Source of the DNA: Tritrichomonas musculus
Lineage: Eukaryota; Parabasalia; Tritrichomonadida; Tritrichomonadidae
Reading direction: 5' to 3'
Length of the DNA stretch: 64,000 nt
NCBI GenBank assembly: GCA_039105265.1
Contig: JAPFFF010000005.1
Coordinates: 2,093,501 to 2,157,500 of the forward strand
Below the pieces are notes generated by a model, which had not been told where the DNA came from, did not search any database, and saw only the letters and a program-made list of their open reading frames with translations. Shown piece by piece: positions 30,267 to 40,597 of the stretch. The first letter of the stretch is position 1. Each line of letters opens with the position of its first letter. A program made the translations under genes and the position numbers.

Positions 30267-31061
30267 TTAAGCAAGTTCTTTAAGCATTTCCTTAAGATGT
30301 TCTCTATTTTCAACAACAGAAGATGTTGCTGATCCTTTGTTTTGTATGGGAAGAAAACGTGCCGTGATTGGAACCAGCTCGATCAAATTCTTTGGCATAT
30401 GCATCGGAGAAGATGCTGGTGTTGTTGAATTTGCTGAAGATTCATTTACTGTTTCTGTAAAGTCTGGTCTCGGTATGTCATTATATCCTTTTGGCTTTCT
30501 TCCTCTCTTTAAAACAAGAGGTTCGCCGTTTTCCATTCTTTCAAGTCTCCTTTTAATTGTACTATTCCATCTGTTTTTTACACAATTATCTGTTCTTCCA
30601 TTGAAAAATGAGGCAATTCTTGTCCAAGCGTTTCCATATTGTTTATGATACTCGATTAATTTTTGATCTTCTTCCTCAGTCCATCCTGTTTTTTGGACAG
30701 AAGGATCGAGATGATTCTTCCATCGTTCACGGCATTGTTTTCCAATTCTACCTGGTAGCAAGACAGCGAGCTTCGCCCAATCTTTGTCACCATGATGTTT
30801 GACATAATTAATGATAGTTTCATCTTCTTCTCGAGTCCATGAGCCTTTTACCAATGAAGGATTTAATACTTTTTCCCATCGACCTGCAATTTGTGGCGCT
30901 GTTTTACTTGGAAAAAACTTCGCTATCGCGCTCCATGCAACGCTAGACGATTGTGACACAATCTTAATAAGTTTCTTATCTTCTTCTTCTGTCCACGTAG
31001 CTCTTGCTGTTTGGTTGCTCTGAGCTCTCCTCACTCGCGTTGGAGCTAGTGCACTATCCAT
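30267..31061 (-). CDS. Three-repeat (R1R2R3) Myb-domain protein (264 aa)
   Basis: Three consecutive Myb repeats cover residues about 18-172. R1 ATWTEEEDKKLIKIV carries the first tryptophan. R2 GSWTREEDETIINYVKHHGD is followed by W..LA..LPGR..KQCRERWKNHL, and R3 GWTEEEDQKLIEYHKQYGN by W..IASFFNGRTDNCVKNRW. R2 and R3 match c-Myb-type DNA recognition helices. A short C-terminal region has a basic KRGRKPKG patch resembling an AT-hook or nuclear signal, then a Ser/Thr-rich tail and a final helix. Likely a sequence-specific nuclear transcription factor. It is convergent with the helicase gene. Confidence 0.92.
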   Translation of the reverse strand: MDSALAPTRVRRAQSNQTARATWTEEEDKKLIKIVSQSSSVAWSAIAKFFPSKTAPQIAGRWEKVLNPSLVKGSWTREEDETIINYVKHHGDKDWAKLAVLLPGRIGKQCRERWKNHLDPSVQKTGWTEEEDQKLIEYHKQYGNAWTRIASFFNGRTDNCVKNRWNSTIKRRLERMENGEPLVLKRGRKPKGYNDIPRPDFTETVNESSANSTTPASSPMHMPKNLIELVPITARFLPIQNKGSATSSVVENREHLKEMLKELA

Positions 31062-32099
31062 TTCAATTTGTTAGAGCTTAACGGCTGCCGCTTTTAAAAA
31101 GAATAACTTTTTGATAAGATTTTTATCAATTTTAATTTTATGGCGGGGTTTTAAAACTAAACGAAAATCCAAAATATTTTACTATTATCTTAAGATTTGG
31201 GAAGAATATCTTTAATTTGGTAAATGTCAATCATTATATAGAAAAATATTTGACTCATTCAAATATTTCAAATAAAAATTTTAGTAATTATTTAGAAACT
31301 TTTTGTTTATTTTATTGATCATTTTTTCTAATTGACTTTTTGAAAACTCATTAATAAAAAGTTATTTTTTACAAAATAATTAGAAATTTATATGAATGTT
31401 CTAAAGTCAAAGTTGCAAATCTACTCAAAAAATACCACCATTCCAAAATTATAATACATTTATCAATAACGAAAGCAGAAAAAGTTGTATATCCTAGTCT
31501 TCATTGTCAGTGTTAGTCCACCTGCACAACTCAACCAGACTCGTATTAAAAGAAATTTTACCGTAATAAATACCAGTCTCATAAATATAAAGTTAGAAAA
31601 AAAAGCAATGGAAGACCTATACTTAATTCAAATGAGTTATAACAGATATTAGAAGAAAATGACAATCCAAATTATGATTATTACGATCAATAAAAGCGAG
31701 TACTCCCTCACGCTCATCAATCGTTCTGCTGGAATGTAGAGGAAGTAGGATATCAAAAATATGCATTTGGCATGTAATATACTTTTTTGGTTCTTGCATG
31801 GTATTCATTAACTACATGCTACTGTTCCATTGAGAGAAATTATAAAAGAGAGACTGTGATTCATGTTATTTGTGCAGATGGTGAATATTGTGAGCTTACA
31901 ATAGTGCATCAAGAAAGACGCTTAAAAGAAGCATTGGTATTTACTGCGGCTTTGTAAAATGATGCATTTTGTTTCTCGTTATATGGTATCCATTGATATA
32001 TTATATCTTGTTTAGCTTGTGTGTGGTAAGAGAATCAAGTTCTTGAGCTAGTTGGTAGTTTGATGTTGTTGATTATAATTTTTTTATGTAAATCTAAAT
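31062..32099. other. Intergenic region with decayed coding-like scraps
   Basis: No intact gene. Two scraps have protein-like composition. On the minus strand around 31500-31570 a frame ends in SFNTSLVELCRWTNTDNED and a stop. On the plus strand around 31856-31957 a frame reads VIHVICADGEYCELTIVHQE onward to a stop. Neither is assignable, and both may be remnants of host genes or transposons. Confidence 0.3.
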
Positions 32100-33465
32100 G
32101 ACTTATCAGAATGCTCAGTTCAAAAATAGTGGAAATGACGAAGGAGATATTTTATATTTCTTCAATGATACATTGAGAAACTTGATTTAACGAAATGGTG
32201 GATTTAACACATTTTCATTTGTTACAGAAGAATTTCAAAACAAAGATGTATCCATGCCAGTCGGAACAAAAACTCGTTCAAAGTTGACACATAATGGTCC
32301 TACAATTAGCCAAATCGAAAAAGGTTTTGTTAATGCAGTAGTTGAATTTAAGGTAAAATTTCAAAACGATATCGAAGAAGGTGCTATTAGCACAGTTGAT
32401 ACATAAGGTTTGAATAGAATCTGTATTGGATTCAAAAATGCTAGATTTTGGGTTAACGGAAAGCTTATCGATACATATCGTTAAGATGAACTCATTAGAG
32501 AATCATTTGCGTACAATTCTATCAAAGCTAGTGATGCCAAAGCTGCTAACCCGCATGTGCACTCTATATGGGAAAAAGTAATGAACTTCATTCCTTGCGA
32601 ATGTGGTGTATACATTCCATTATCTAAATTTGAAAGAGGTCAATCAGTTGACGTTAAATTTACTGATTAGTTAGCATTACAATCATGGAGGCTCTATCCA
32701 AATCATATATTGCGCGAATTTGAAGAAGAAATCAGGACATCGTTAGATTTTTTAGTTTGGTGTTAAGTTATTCCCTCTTCAGTTACTGATGTTTTGAAAT
32801 TTATTGATTATGATCCAGATGGTGAATACAATTACTTAATGGTACATGCCAATTACTTCACACTTTACTCTAAATGAACGTCCAGCAAAAATTGTCCATA
32901 AAATTGAGTCAGAATTAGTTGATGATCAGCAACCTGTTGCTGCCGATGATCTAAATACGCAATCCAAAACAATATCTAAAGCTGGTAACATAAACATTTG
33001 GATAGTTAAATATAATACTCTTCAATTGGCAAATACTGGAACCATTATTGTTGCTAAACTAATTGTGCTGTTTTTGGTGTTAAACCAGATGTTATGGAAT
33101 AATTGTATGAAGCAATAAAATTTCCATTCATTTTTCGATCTCAAGAATTGACCAGAGAAATCTTTGAAGGATCAGCTAAAGGTAATAGTGGACTTGGTGT
33201 TTCAAAACTATTCCATTATGAAATGCAACAAACTTTATTCTTATGATTCCACGTCATCTAGTTGACTTGAATTTGAAACTAAATATGATGGTCGATTCGT
33301 TCAACATCAATTGATTGTGAATGAACTCGATGAATGCATTGAAGCTACTGATGAACTCATTAGATCATTATCTTTATGTCTCAATAACGAAACATCTGGT
33401 GAACGTTATAAAGTTACATCAGTTGTTGATAACACAAGCTTTGGCATTAATTTCCAAAACATTCT
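32100..33465 (+). mobile_element. Old Polinton major-capsid-protein fossil
   Basis: This is a decayed relative of the MCP gene of element B, recognisable over most of its length: GNDEGDILYFFNDTLRN near the start, a FKNARFWVNGKLIDTY segment, SIWEKVMNFIPCECGVYIPL, and near the end NELDECIEATDELI with NTSFGINFQN, all aligning in order with B. Roughly ten breaks are present, so it is much older than A, B or C. No flanking Polinton genes are recognisable, so only this piece survives. The T-rich stretch upstream of the start (ATTTTTTTATGTAAATC) resembles that of living Polinton genes. Confidence 0.85.
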
Positions 33466-33906
33466 AACATATCTATTTTATCATTTGAAATCATTAATGA
33501 TTTTGAAGTAATTTTCAAGAAACTAATAATAATGACGTTTATTTGAATTTAATAAGAACTTTATTAAGTTGATTCATCATTTTTTTTGAAATCATTAATG
33601 ATTTCGACTTTATTATTAGCATATTTTCAATGACTAAGCCATTTTCTTTCTTAGCTGACATACTATTATGAAGTAGTTAAATACATTGGGTAATTTTAGT
33701 ACTAACGTTTGTTTCACATTATTTAAACCTAATTTTATATACAACCTTCATATTTCTTTAACCTTTTTCATTCGAGTTTTCAATGATAGTTTTATAGATT
33801 ATTTAGAAGTTACGAAAATTCAATATTTATGGTTAAACGTGTTTATGGTATTCAAATCATAAAGAAAAATAAAAATCACAAATTGTTTTTCATTATTTAT
33901 TTTTCT
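33466..33906. other. Intergenic stretch with a repeated palindrome
   Basis: TTTGAAATCATTAATGATTT occurs at about 33483 and again at about 33588. Its core AAATCATTAATGATTT is palindromic. Otherwise no feature is recognised. Confidence 0.5.
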
Positions 33907-34190
33907 TTAGAGCACAAGGATCGATGATAAAAAAGCATTTTTTTGTATCTTTTGTAGCTCTGAATTTGGTGGGATTTCAACTGTAACAAGTTCATGACAA
34001 AAACAAAATGTTTTTTCACATATCTCTTTGATTTGTGGTGGAATGAAAAGTTTTTCAATTGGAGAAAAAGAATATGCTTCTTTTTCAATTATTAGAAGTT
34101 GTGAATCTGGTGAAAAATTAATGGTTTGGATTTTTGATTGTTTGAATCAGGATTTGCCAATAACTGTAATGATATTTATTTGTGATTCAT
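33907..34190 (-). pseudogene. BspA-like leucine-rich-repeat protein fragment
   Basis: The minus-strand frame ending at 33907 reads FSPDSQLLIIEKEAYSFSPI, then EKLFIPPQIKEICEKTFCFC, then HELVTVEIPPNSELQKIQKNAF and a short tail. The I.PPN.......AF spacing is the Treponema-type LRR_5 repeat of BspA-like proteins, the largest surface-protein family in trichomonads. Only about two repeats remain, one in-frame stop lies upstream in the same frame (around 34150), and no start is visible. It is a host gene remnant. Confidence 0.7.
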
Positions 34191-34227
34191 AAATGATTGA
34201 TGTTGGAATCAGTGTTGGTCAACGTTG

Positions 34228-34406
34228 AAGAAATTGATCAACGAGAAACCGTTTAAAACGCCATCGTTGACAACGTTCACTTCGTTTTTTCAACGTCAAC
34301 GTCAACAAATAAATGGTCGTTGAATTTGATCGTCTTTTAAAATGACACTTTTTACCCGTTATTAATGTTAATTCAACGATTGATTCAATTCGTTGAATCA
34401 ATTTCT
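34228..34406. repeat. Possible small MITE-like repeat
   Basis: About 180 bp rich in CAACG/CGTTG units is bounded by imperfect inverted repeats, AGAAATTGATCAACGAG at the left and TTCGTTGAATCAATTTCT at the right. The composition is distinct from the AT-rich flanks. No target duplication could be established. Confidence 0.35.
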
Positions 34407-34432
34407 AATATTAATAAAAAAAAAATTAATTA

Positions 34433-34909
34433 TTAAATTTCATTTAATATTTCAATAATCTGTTCATGTAAATAACTATAATCATCTGTTTTTATTTTTA
34501 AAGCTATATCAAAATCTATAGCAATTATAAGATGGTTATAATCATCATTTTGAATATCATCATTATTAATTATATCATGAACTAATTCTTGGTTTTCCCA
34601 AATACATTCAAGAAGATTTTCTTTAGTTTTATTAAAAATGTTTACTATCAATAAAACTAAGTTATATTTTAAACTATATGGCAACTCTTCGATATCACCA
34701 AAAAAAATCAAAATACGTTTTAATGTTTCTAAACTTTGTATTAGGCCTAATTCAATTTGAGACAGGCACAGTTTAAATAAACAATTGTCATTTGATAATA
34801 AAGATTTGAGTAATATATCTTCAAGATCATCAAAAACTGCCCTATTTACAGAAAATGAAAATTTGATAATGAATTCTATAAGTGAAATATTTTTGGACCC
34901 GGTCTGAGT
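34433..34909 (-). pseudogene. C-terminal fragment of an unknown helical host protein
   Basis: A minus-strand frame without a usable ATG runs from about 34909 to a stop at 34433, roughly 159 residues. It contains FDDLEDILLKSLLSNDNCLF, ELGLIQSLETLKRILIFFGD and ends DYSYLHEQIIEILNEI. The succession of hydrophobic helices resembles armadillo/HEAT-type repeats common in trichomonad hypothetical proteins. The remainder is absent, replaced by the hAT-like and Polinton B sequence, so this is probably a gene cut by those insertions. Confidence 0.5.
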
Positions 34910-34916
34910 TATTATA

Positions 34917-35235
34917 ATGGGAAGGGTGAAAAGTCTAGTTTCGGACTCTCAAGCAGTAATGACATGTGCTGCTGCAAATATTGGTATATGGAGCTGTGAA
35001 TGCATTCTTCACATGCTCCATACATTGCTTGGATCTTTCATTGATGCTGCAAAACCATTGCTTAATCCTATTTTTAAATTAGCAGGGCATCTTGCATCGT
35101 CAACAAACTGGACAGCTTTTGCATCGCAGAGAGAAATTGGTAAAATACCATCATTTACGCCAATCAGGTGGTCTTCTATGCTAAAAACATTCCAAGCCAT
35201 AAATTTAGCAAAAAAACACATAATCAAATTTTCAA
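34917..35235 (+). mobile_element. hAT-superfamily transposase fragment
   Basis: The first ~106 codons of the rightward frame beginning at 34917 match the hAT catalytic core: VSDSQAVMTCAAANIG, then a C.CILHMLH motif like the hAT C..H.LN, a spacer, and PSFTPIRWSSMLKTFQAI, like the TRWNS motif. Only this internal piece is present. It is a fragment of a plain DNA transposon, not a working gene, and it runs in frame into the Polinton B protein. Confidence 0.65.
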
Positions 35236-35273
35236 CAACAGTTAAAAAAACACATAATCAAATTTTTCAACAA
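35211..35273 (+). repeat. 28/29-bp tandem duplication at the hAT/Polinton B junction
   Basis: AAAAAACACATAATCAAA and the following TTTTCAACAA occur at 35211-35238 and again at 35245-35273, with one extra T in the second copy. The duplication lies exactly where hAT-like coding ends and Polinton-like coding begins, suggesting a repair-made junction. Confidence 0.75.
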
Positions 35274-37031
35274 GATTTAGTGGATATAAGCGATTATAGA
35301 TTCAGTTCTTGGATTCAAAATACTGCCCCATTTTACGAAGAATTATCGGAGAGAGTCGACAGAAGAACCCTTGCTTCGCATAACAAGAAAAAATTTCCAA
35401 GAAATATTATTCGTACTGCTATAAATTTACTCAACTCTCATAATTTTGCCGCAAATGACAACATCGATCATAGATATGTTAGGCGTATCAATCTTGAAAG
35501 TCTTCAACATTTTGTCGATAGAGTATATTCAAATAGGGAAATTCCTTCTAGCGATAATAACGTTATTCCTCTTCCTTCTGTCCCTCCATCAAGTCCTCCA
35601 GAAACTTCACATAGGGAGCCTCAAGAGCATTCAGGATTTTTCTTTAGACTTGGAGCAGGAGAGACTTTTCCGGAATTAAATCCCTTAAACAAATTGAGAA
35701 GACCTCCTTCAACACCTCAAACGCCTTCACTAACAGAGATAGGGTCAGTAGAGCTGTCAACACCTCAAAATAACAACAATAATAATACAATTTTATTTCA
35801 AAATCAAATGGCACAACAAGTAAATTTACAACAATTAGTCGATTATTACAATTCTTTTGCTCAAAATCCTGTAGATATCAATGCAATAGCAAACAATGTC
35901 CAAGAAATTCAAAGAATAGCGATTGAATCACTAAGGCATTCACGACAAAGAGTCGGTAGAGTTGGTGGACCAAAACAAGGAATGAATGCATTATGGGATA
36001 TCGTTCTTGACAATAAAAAAGACATCAAAAGAAGAAGGAAGGCGATGACCTATACTGGAGCTCAAGATATTGTTAATAAAAGAAATGCAGCAAATCCTAA
36101 TAGCGCCCCATGGTCTGTATCGGACGAAGATGTTAACGGAGATAATATTCCAGATATTATTATTAAAAATGGCAGCAACCATCCAATATACATTAATGGA
36201 TACACAACAGCAAAGTCCGATTGGCCTGCACGATTTTATTTCTATACAGATTATGACGCAGAGGCTCGAAAACAATATAGGAATGAACATGGCGGAAAAT
36301 CAATCACTGTTCCAATATATCTCAAGGAGAAATTGAATTATTCTTATAATAATGACCTCAACGGAAATCCACATCATTTAGGTGAAATGACTGGCTACAC
36401 AATGCCTGAATCATGGAGAGATTACAAGTTAGATGGGTACAGTTTCGTTAAGGAGAAGCGAAAGAATGCCTTTGCTAGATTCCGCGATTATGTTGTTAGT
36501 CATGTTGTTGAAGATGTTATTAACGCTCTTAGGACTCAAAACATACTCGATATCACTCCTAAATTCAAGGCAAGACTAATCATGATGGCAACGTCAAAGT
36601 TATGGAAACACTATATACTTAATACTGTTGCTCAAAAACGTCATTTCACTTCAACAGAATCAGAAGAGTTCAAGAAATGGTGTAAGAAGAGTGAAGGAAA
36701 ACGAATGATTGATGCAGAAGTTTCAAGCCTTTTATTACATGTTCTTCATACTAACGGAAATCATTGGACTGCTGAACAAAGAGCACAACTCAGAAATAAG
36801 ATTTATAATGATTTCGGACATGCTATGGTCGCATCAGCTCAAGAAGTCAATGAACGTGAAAGAGAAAATTTGATACATGATAGATATACTGGACAAGAAC
36901 CGCAGAACATGCAGTACGACCATCAAAATGATGATGAAGGAGGTGAATGGCATGATGGTATTGACGCAGAATATAATCAAGAACGTAATGGTGAATGGGA
37001 CGCAGAAGATGATAGAGCATTCTTGAATTAA
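35240..37031 (+). CDS. Polinton B DxNGD-motif large protein, in-frame chimera with hAT fragment
   Basis: The open frame starts at 34917 within the hAT-like segment; the Polinton-type part is about 597 codons. A helical N-terminal part is followed by a Pro/Ser-rich linker, a long Gln/Asn region, and a conserved core with DVNGDNIPDIIIKNGSNHPI matching DLNGDQVDDIILVDKRGIPA in the 680-residue protein of element C. The D.NGD..D loop resembles EF-hand or FG-GAP calcium loops. The C-terminus is helical and ends in an acidic, Glu/Asp-rich tail. The function is unknown. It is a Polinton-conserved protein, perhaps structural. Confidence 0.65.
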
Positions 37032-37075
37032 ACATATCACTCCTAAACATTTTTTTGCAGTCTTTTGGGAAGTAA

Positions 37076-37918
37076 ATGAGTTTAAAAGTCGTTGGTATGC
37101 CCAACCTTGCCAAGCAAGTAAATTCTATTGTCTCAGAAACTTTGAAACAAAACGCAAATAATTTATCGGGTGCATTAATCGAACCAATTCACGATGATAT
37201 TCATATCAAATACAATTCTGTAAATGTAATTGTCGGGAAACAAAATTCTGGAAAAACTGTCATCGCTCTTCAAGAAATTATCAAAATAGGCCTGCTCGAC
37301 ACACACCACTTACTAATCTATATCACGAAAAATGGTGACGAAAATGATAGGAGTTTCCAATCTCTCAAACACCTCATCAAAATGCCATATATTACCGTTT
37401 CCGAGAAGATGGCAGTCGATTTTATCACAGAATTAATTGCTGCAAAGAACCTCTACTATCTTGTCAAGCGAGAAAATTTGGAGGAACGATTAGATGATGG
37501 ACAAAAAAATGATATGTTTAAGGTCCTTCACATTACTGATTTCAGCAAAGATTTCCTCCATACATTGATACTTTTTGATGACATCTCAAATAACAAATTA
37601 TTTTCGTCCGAAGAATCGTTTTTCTCTCAACAGCTCCGAAGATGCAGACACACAAATATTTCCTACTTTTTATTGATTCAAGGATGGAAAGGCATCAAAC
37701 CACATATCAAAAATGAGATTACAACTTTGTTCGTTTTCCCTTGCTTCAACCGTCAACAGCTACACTATATTTATTCCCAATCAGCAAGTAATTTGGACTT
37801 TGAGGAGTTATACAATTTGTATAGGCAACTGTCTGAAGAAAAAAATTACAATCCAGATTCTCATTCCTGTCTAATTGTACAGGTATCAGAGGGGGGAGAA
37901 ACCTCAATTTCAGTCTGA
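37076..37918 (+). CDS. Polinton B genome-packaging ATPase (280 aa)
   Basis: Walker A is GKQNSGKT (residues about 50-57), preceded by strand VNVIV. Walker B is HTLILFDDIS near residue 165, followed by a QQLRRCRHTNISYFLLIQGW segment, the counterpart of the sensor region in the A and C ATPases. It is a FtsK/HerA (A32-like) packaging motor. The start follows ATTTTTTTGCAG. Its 3' end overlaps the convergent coiled-coil gene by 58 bases. Confidence 0.85.
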   Translation: MSLKVVGMPNLAKQVNSIVSETLKQNANNLSGALIEPIHDDIHIKYNSVNVIVGKQNSGKTVIALQEIIKIGLLDTHHLLIYITKNGDENDRSFQSLKHLIKMPYITVSEKMAVDFITELIAAKNLYYLVKRENLEERLDDGQKNDMFKVLHITDFSKDFLHTLILFDDISNNKLFSSEESFFSQQLRRCRHTNISYFLLIQGWKGIKPHIKNEITTLFVFPCFNRQQLHYIYSQSASNLDFEELYNLYRQLSEEKNYNPDSHSCLIVQVSEGGETSISV

Positions 37919-38217
37919 GGATTTAAGAAATGTATGATGTTATTTATTGTCTCTTTCATTTGCTGTATCTCTTTTTTTAGTTCATCCAGCTCGTTGTCAA
38001 TATCATATTGTGCATTTTGCTTCATTTTTTTGAGGCTCAACACATTCTTGATTCTAGTTATTCGATACCCTTTTATGAGATATAATTTATTGAGTTTATG
38101 CGTCGTAAGTTTATCCATCTCTTCTTTATTCTTGTTATAGTATAAATTGAATTCATCAACTGTATCAAACTCTTTCGTATGCTTTGAGATTGGCTCAATT
38201 ACTTTGATGTCGTTCAT
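37861..38217 (-). CDS. Polinton B coiled-coil protein (118 aa)
   Basis: The ATG at 38215-38217 is chosen, with TTTTTATTG upstream. The N-terminal part, NDIKVIEPISKHTKEFDTVD then EFNLYYNKNKEEM, aligns with element C's 153-residue protein (CDIKVINDNK...NSVEEFDLFYQKYKDMF), including the following LNK.Y.I....YRI segment. The C-terminal half is a coiled coil (DNELDELKKEIQQMKETINN). It is therefore a conserved family of unknown role, probably oligomeric, encoded beside ATPase, pVI-like and MCP genes in both elements. Confidence 0.7.
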   Translation of the reverse strand: MNDIKVIEPISKHTKEFDTVDEFNLYYNKNKEEMDKLTTHKLNKLYLIKGYRITRIKNVLSLKKMKQNAQYDIDNELDELKKEIQQMKETINNIIHFLNPQTEIEVSPPSDTCTIRQE

Positions 38218-38258
38218 TTCCTTTTCAATAAAAATCACTTAATATCATTCTCTTTTAC

Positions 38259-38564
38259 TCATTTCAACAAAGGAATATCAAATCTTCCTGGATTAGTTGT
38301 TGGCCCTGCAATTTGCTGAGACCAACTATTATTTGTCTGTCTTATCCCCGCGCCGTTTACTCCCAACGCCTTATTTCCAGCAAATTTTCCAGCATAATCG
38401 CCTATTTTATTGATTACATTTCCTACAGGTCCACCAATCGCCCCGCCAAGTACTGGAGCGACTTTTGACACGATTTCAGCACCTTTTTTCAGTACCGGTA
38501 ATGCTTTTCCGATTACATTTTTTGCTCCGTTAATGATGTTTTTAAACCAACTTCCGAATGCCAT
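38259..38564 (-). CDS. Polinton B pVI-like amphipathic peptide (101 aa)
   Basis: The N-terminal amphipathic helix MAFGSWFKNIINGAKNVIGK is followed by Gly/Ala/Val-rich hydrophobic segments (VAPVLGGAIGGPVGNVINKI) and a polar C-terminus. It is divergently placed 70 bases from the MCP gene, as in element C. The composition matches membrane-active minor capsid proteins such as adenovirus pVI. The call is by build and position. Confidence 0.55.
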   Translation of the reverse strand: MAFGSWFKNIINGAKNVIGKALPVLKKGAEIVSKVAPVLGGAIGGPVGNVINKIGDYAGKFAGNKALGVNGAGIRQTNNSWSQQIAGPTTNPGRFDIPLLK

Positions 38565-38634
38565 TTCCTTTTAAGTAAAATGTTCATATAACAAACTTTA
38601 CAACTCCTTTATTGTCATTTTTATATTAAATCAA

Positions 38635-40524
38635 ATGACCTACTACAACGCACAGACCAAAAATTTAGGAAATGATGAAGGCGATGTTCTCTCATTTTTC
38701 CAGTCAAAATTACGAAATCTCATTCAAAGAAACGGAGGAGACAATACATTTTCTTTCGTCATGGAAGAGTTCAAAGACAAAGACGCCCCACTCCCAGTCG
38801 GCACAAAAACGCGTATCAAATTATCTCATTCCGGCCATACAATCACCCAAATTGAGAAGTCTTTTACCACAATTCTCCTTGATTTCATCATTAAATTGTC
38901 CCAGCCTATTGACGTATCTGCAGACACAAACGGATTGATGAAAATATTTGTCGGATTCAAGAATGCTGTAGAATTTTATGAAGATTGTCGCTTCTGGATA
39001 AATGATAAACTCTTAGGTTCATATCGACAAGACGAACTCCAAAGAGAATCTTTCGCCTATAACTCCATCAAACCTCGTGATGCAAAAGCAACATCAAAAT
39101 ATTCTCATTCAACTTGGGAAAATGTCAGTCAATTCTCCCCATCTGTTTGCGGTTGTTATGTCGATTTAAAGGATATTGCTGACGGTCAGCCACATAAATT
39201 TACCATTGAATTAACCATTCCATTTGTCGACCAACTGGCTCTTCAGGCATGGCAGTTATATCCAAACGCAATTTGTGGAGAGATAGAAGAAGAGGTCAAA
39301 ACATCTTTACGCGCTCTTGTCTGGGCACAAATCAATCCAAATATCGTTAAGGAAACTCTACAATTTTTGGAAGACAAAGAAATTGCTGAAGAAATGCCTG
39401 CTGTCATCCCAATCTCACGAAAATTCACACAAATAGGCCGTCCGTCTGTTATAGTGTCTCATTATTCTGCCAAACCAACTCCTTCCCAAATACTTCATAT
39501 CGAGTACCAAAGATACAAAGGCGCAAATGTATATGATGACGATGTTTTGGAACATCCAATAATTGATTTCGGATATACTGACGAAGAATTTACAAAATAT
39601 GGAGTTTCAAGAGATGATGTCAATAAAAAAGAATTTGCAGAATTAATCGCAGCAGCTAATCCAGACAAACCATTGGATCCAGGAGATACCGTCAAAATTA
39701 TCAAAAGTGAATTGAAAGGCGCCTTACTTGCCACAACAAAATCGGACAACATAAATCTCAAAACAGAGAAAATTACTTTAGATGTCCTTGGAGGAACTAT
39801 TCAATTAGGTCGTTCAAATTTGGCAGGTTTTGGTCTCAAACCAGATGTTTATCAAGGACTTGTCAGAGAATTACAGACTCCTTTATTAATTCCATCTCAG
39901 GAACTGACAAGAGAAATATTCGAAGGAACTGCCAAAGTAAACGGTCTCGAAATCAGTAAGTCAATTCCATTGAGAAATGCGACAAATATCACAATGATGT
40001 TTCCAAAATCTCCTGCTGACATTACTTGTTTCGACAATATTATGTATCAAAATGTCCAGCTTGTAGTCAATAAAAGAACATATCCACACACAGAATTTGC
40101 CAATACTTGTGCTGCAAGATTTTATCAACATCAACTTATCGCAAACGAACTAGATGGAGCCTTAGAAGCCACACAAGAATTTGAAGACTCTTTCACACAA
40201 CCATTAAACGACCCAGCAACAGGAAAAAGATATTCAAATTGCCGCTCAGACGGAACATCTTTTGGCATAAATTTCCAACTCGAAAGGAGCAATGCAGGCT
40301 ATGTATTTGACGGAATAGATACTGGAAGTACCTCAATAACCGTTACGTTCAGAGGTCAGCCAATGTATCGTGGCGATGATGACACATACTTTATTCCCGA
40401 CCCAGAATATCCCAACATGCATCCTCCGTCACCAGAAGCTTGGATTTGTTCTGATACATATTTCACTTGGAGCGTTAATGGAGTCGAATATTATCAGACT
40501 GGCGTTCCACAAGGCTACGAATAA
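38635..40524 (+). CDS. MCP: Polinton B major capsid protein (629 aa)
   Basis: This is a double jelly-roll-type MCP by relation to the A and C proteins. Anchors: GNDEGDVLSFFQSKLRNLIQ at the start; GFKNAVEFYEDCRFWINDKL; STWENVSQFSPSVCGCYVDL; FTQIGRPSVI; an MMFPKSPADITCFDNIMYQN segment; and SDGTSFGINFQLERSNAGYV near the end, matching SDATSFVFNVQTERASAGYC in C. It is the closest intact relative of the fossil at 32100-33465. TTTTTATATTAAATCAA precedes the ATG. Confidence 0.88.
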   Translation: MTYYNAQTKNLGNDEGDVLSFFQSKLRNLIQRNGGDNTFSFVMEEFKDKDAPLPVGTKTRIKLSHSGHTITQIEKSFTTILLDFIIKLSQPIDVSADTNGLMKIFVGFKNAVEFYEDCRFWINDKLLGSYRQDELQRESFAYNSIKPRDAKATSKYSHSTWENVSQFSPSVCGCYVDLKDIADGQPHKFTIELTIPFVDQLALQAWQLYPNAICGEIEEEVKTSLRALVWAQINPNIVKETLQFLEDKEIAEEMPAVIPISRKFTQIGRPSVIVSHYSAKPTPSQILHIEYQRYKGANVYDDDVLEHPIIDFGYTDEEFTKYGVSRDDVNKKEFAELIAAANPDKPLDPGDTVKIIKSELKGALLATTKSDNINLKTEKITLDVLGGTIQLGRSNLAGFGLKPDVYQGLVRELQTPLLIPSQELTREIFEGTAKVNGLEISKSIPLRNATNITMMFPKSPADITCFDNIMYQNVQLVVNKRTYPHTEFANTCAARFYQHQLIANELDGALEATQEFEDSFTQPLNDPATGKRYSNCRSDGTSFGINFQLERSNAGYVFDGIDTGSTSITVTFRGQPMYRGDDDTYFIPDPEYPNMHPPSPEAWICSDTYFTWSVNGVEYYQTGVPQGYE

Positions 40525-40597
40525 ATATGAGTACCAGCAGGAAAAGAGTAAATTGTTTAAATCTTTATTCTAAATATTTTTTTTATCCTCAACGCAA

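Noticed and set aside
31623-31808. 61-codon leftward frame as a gene
   Set aside because: Short, no homologue recognised, next to other decayed scraps. Kept only as part of the region description.
34219-34401. 60-codon leftward frame in the CAACG-rich repeat
   Set aside because: Coincides with the MITE-like repeat and has no coding signature.
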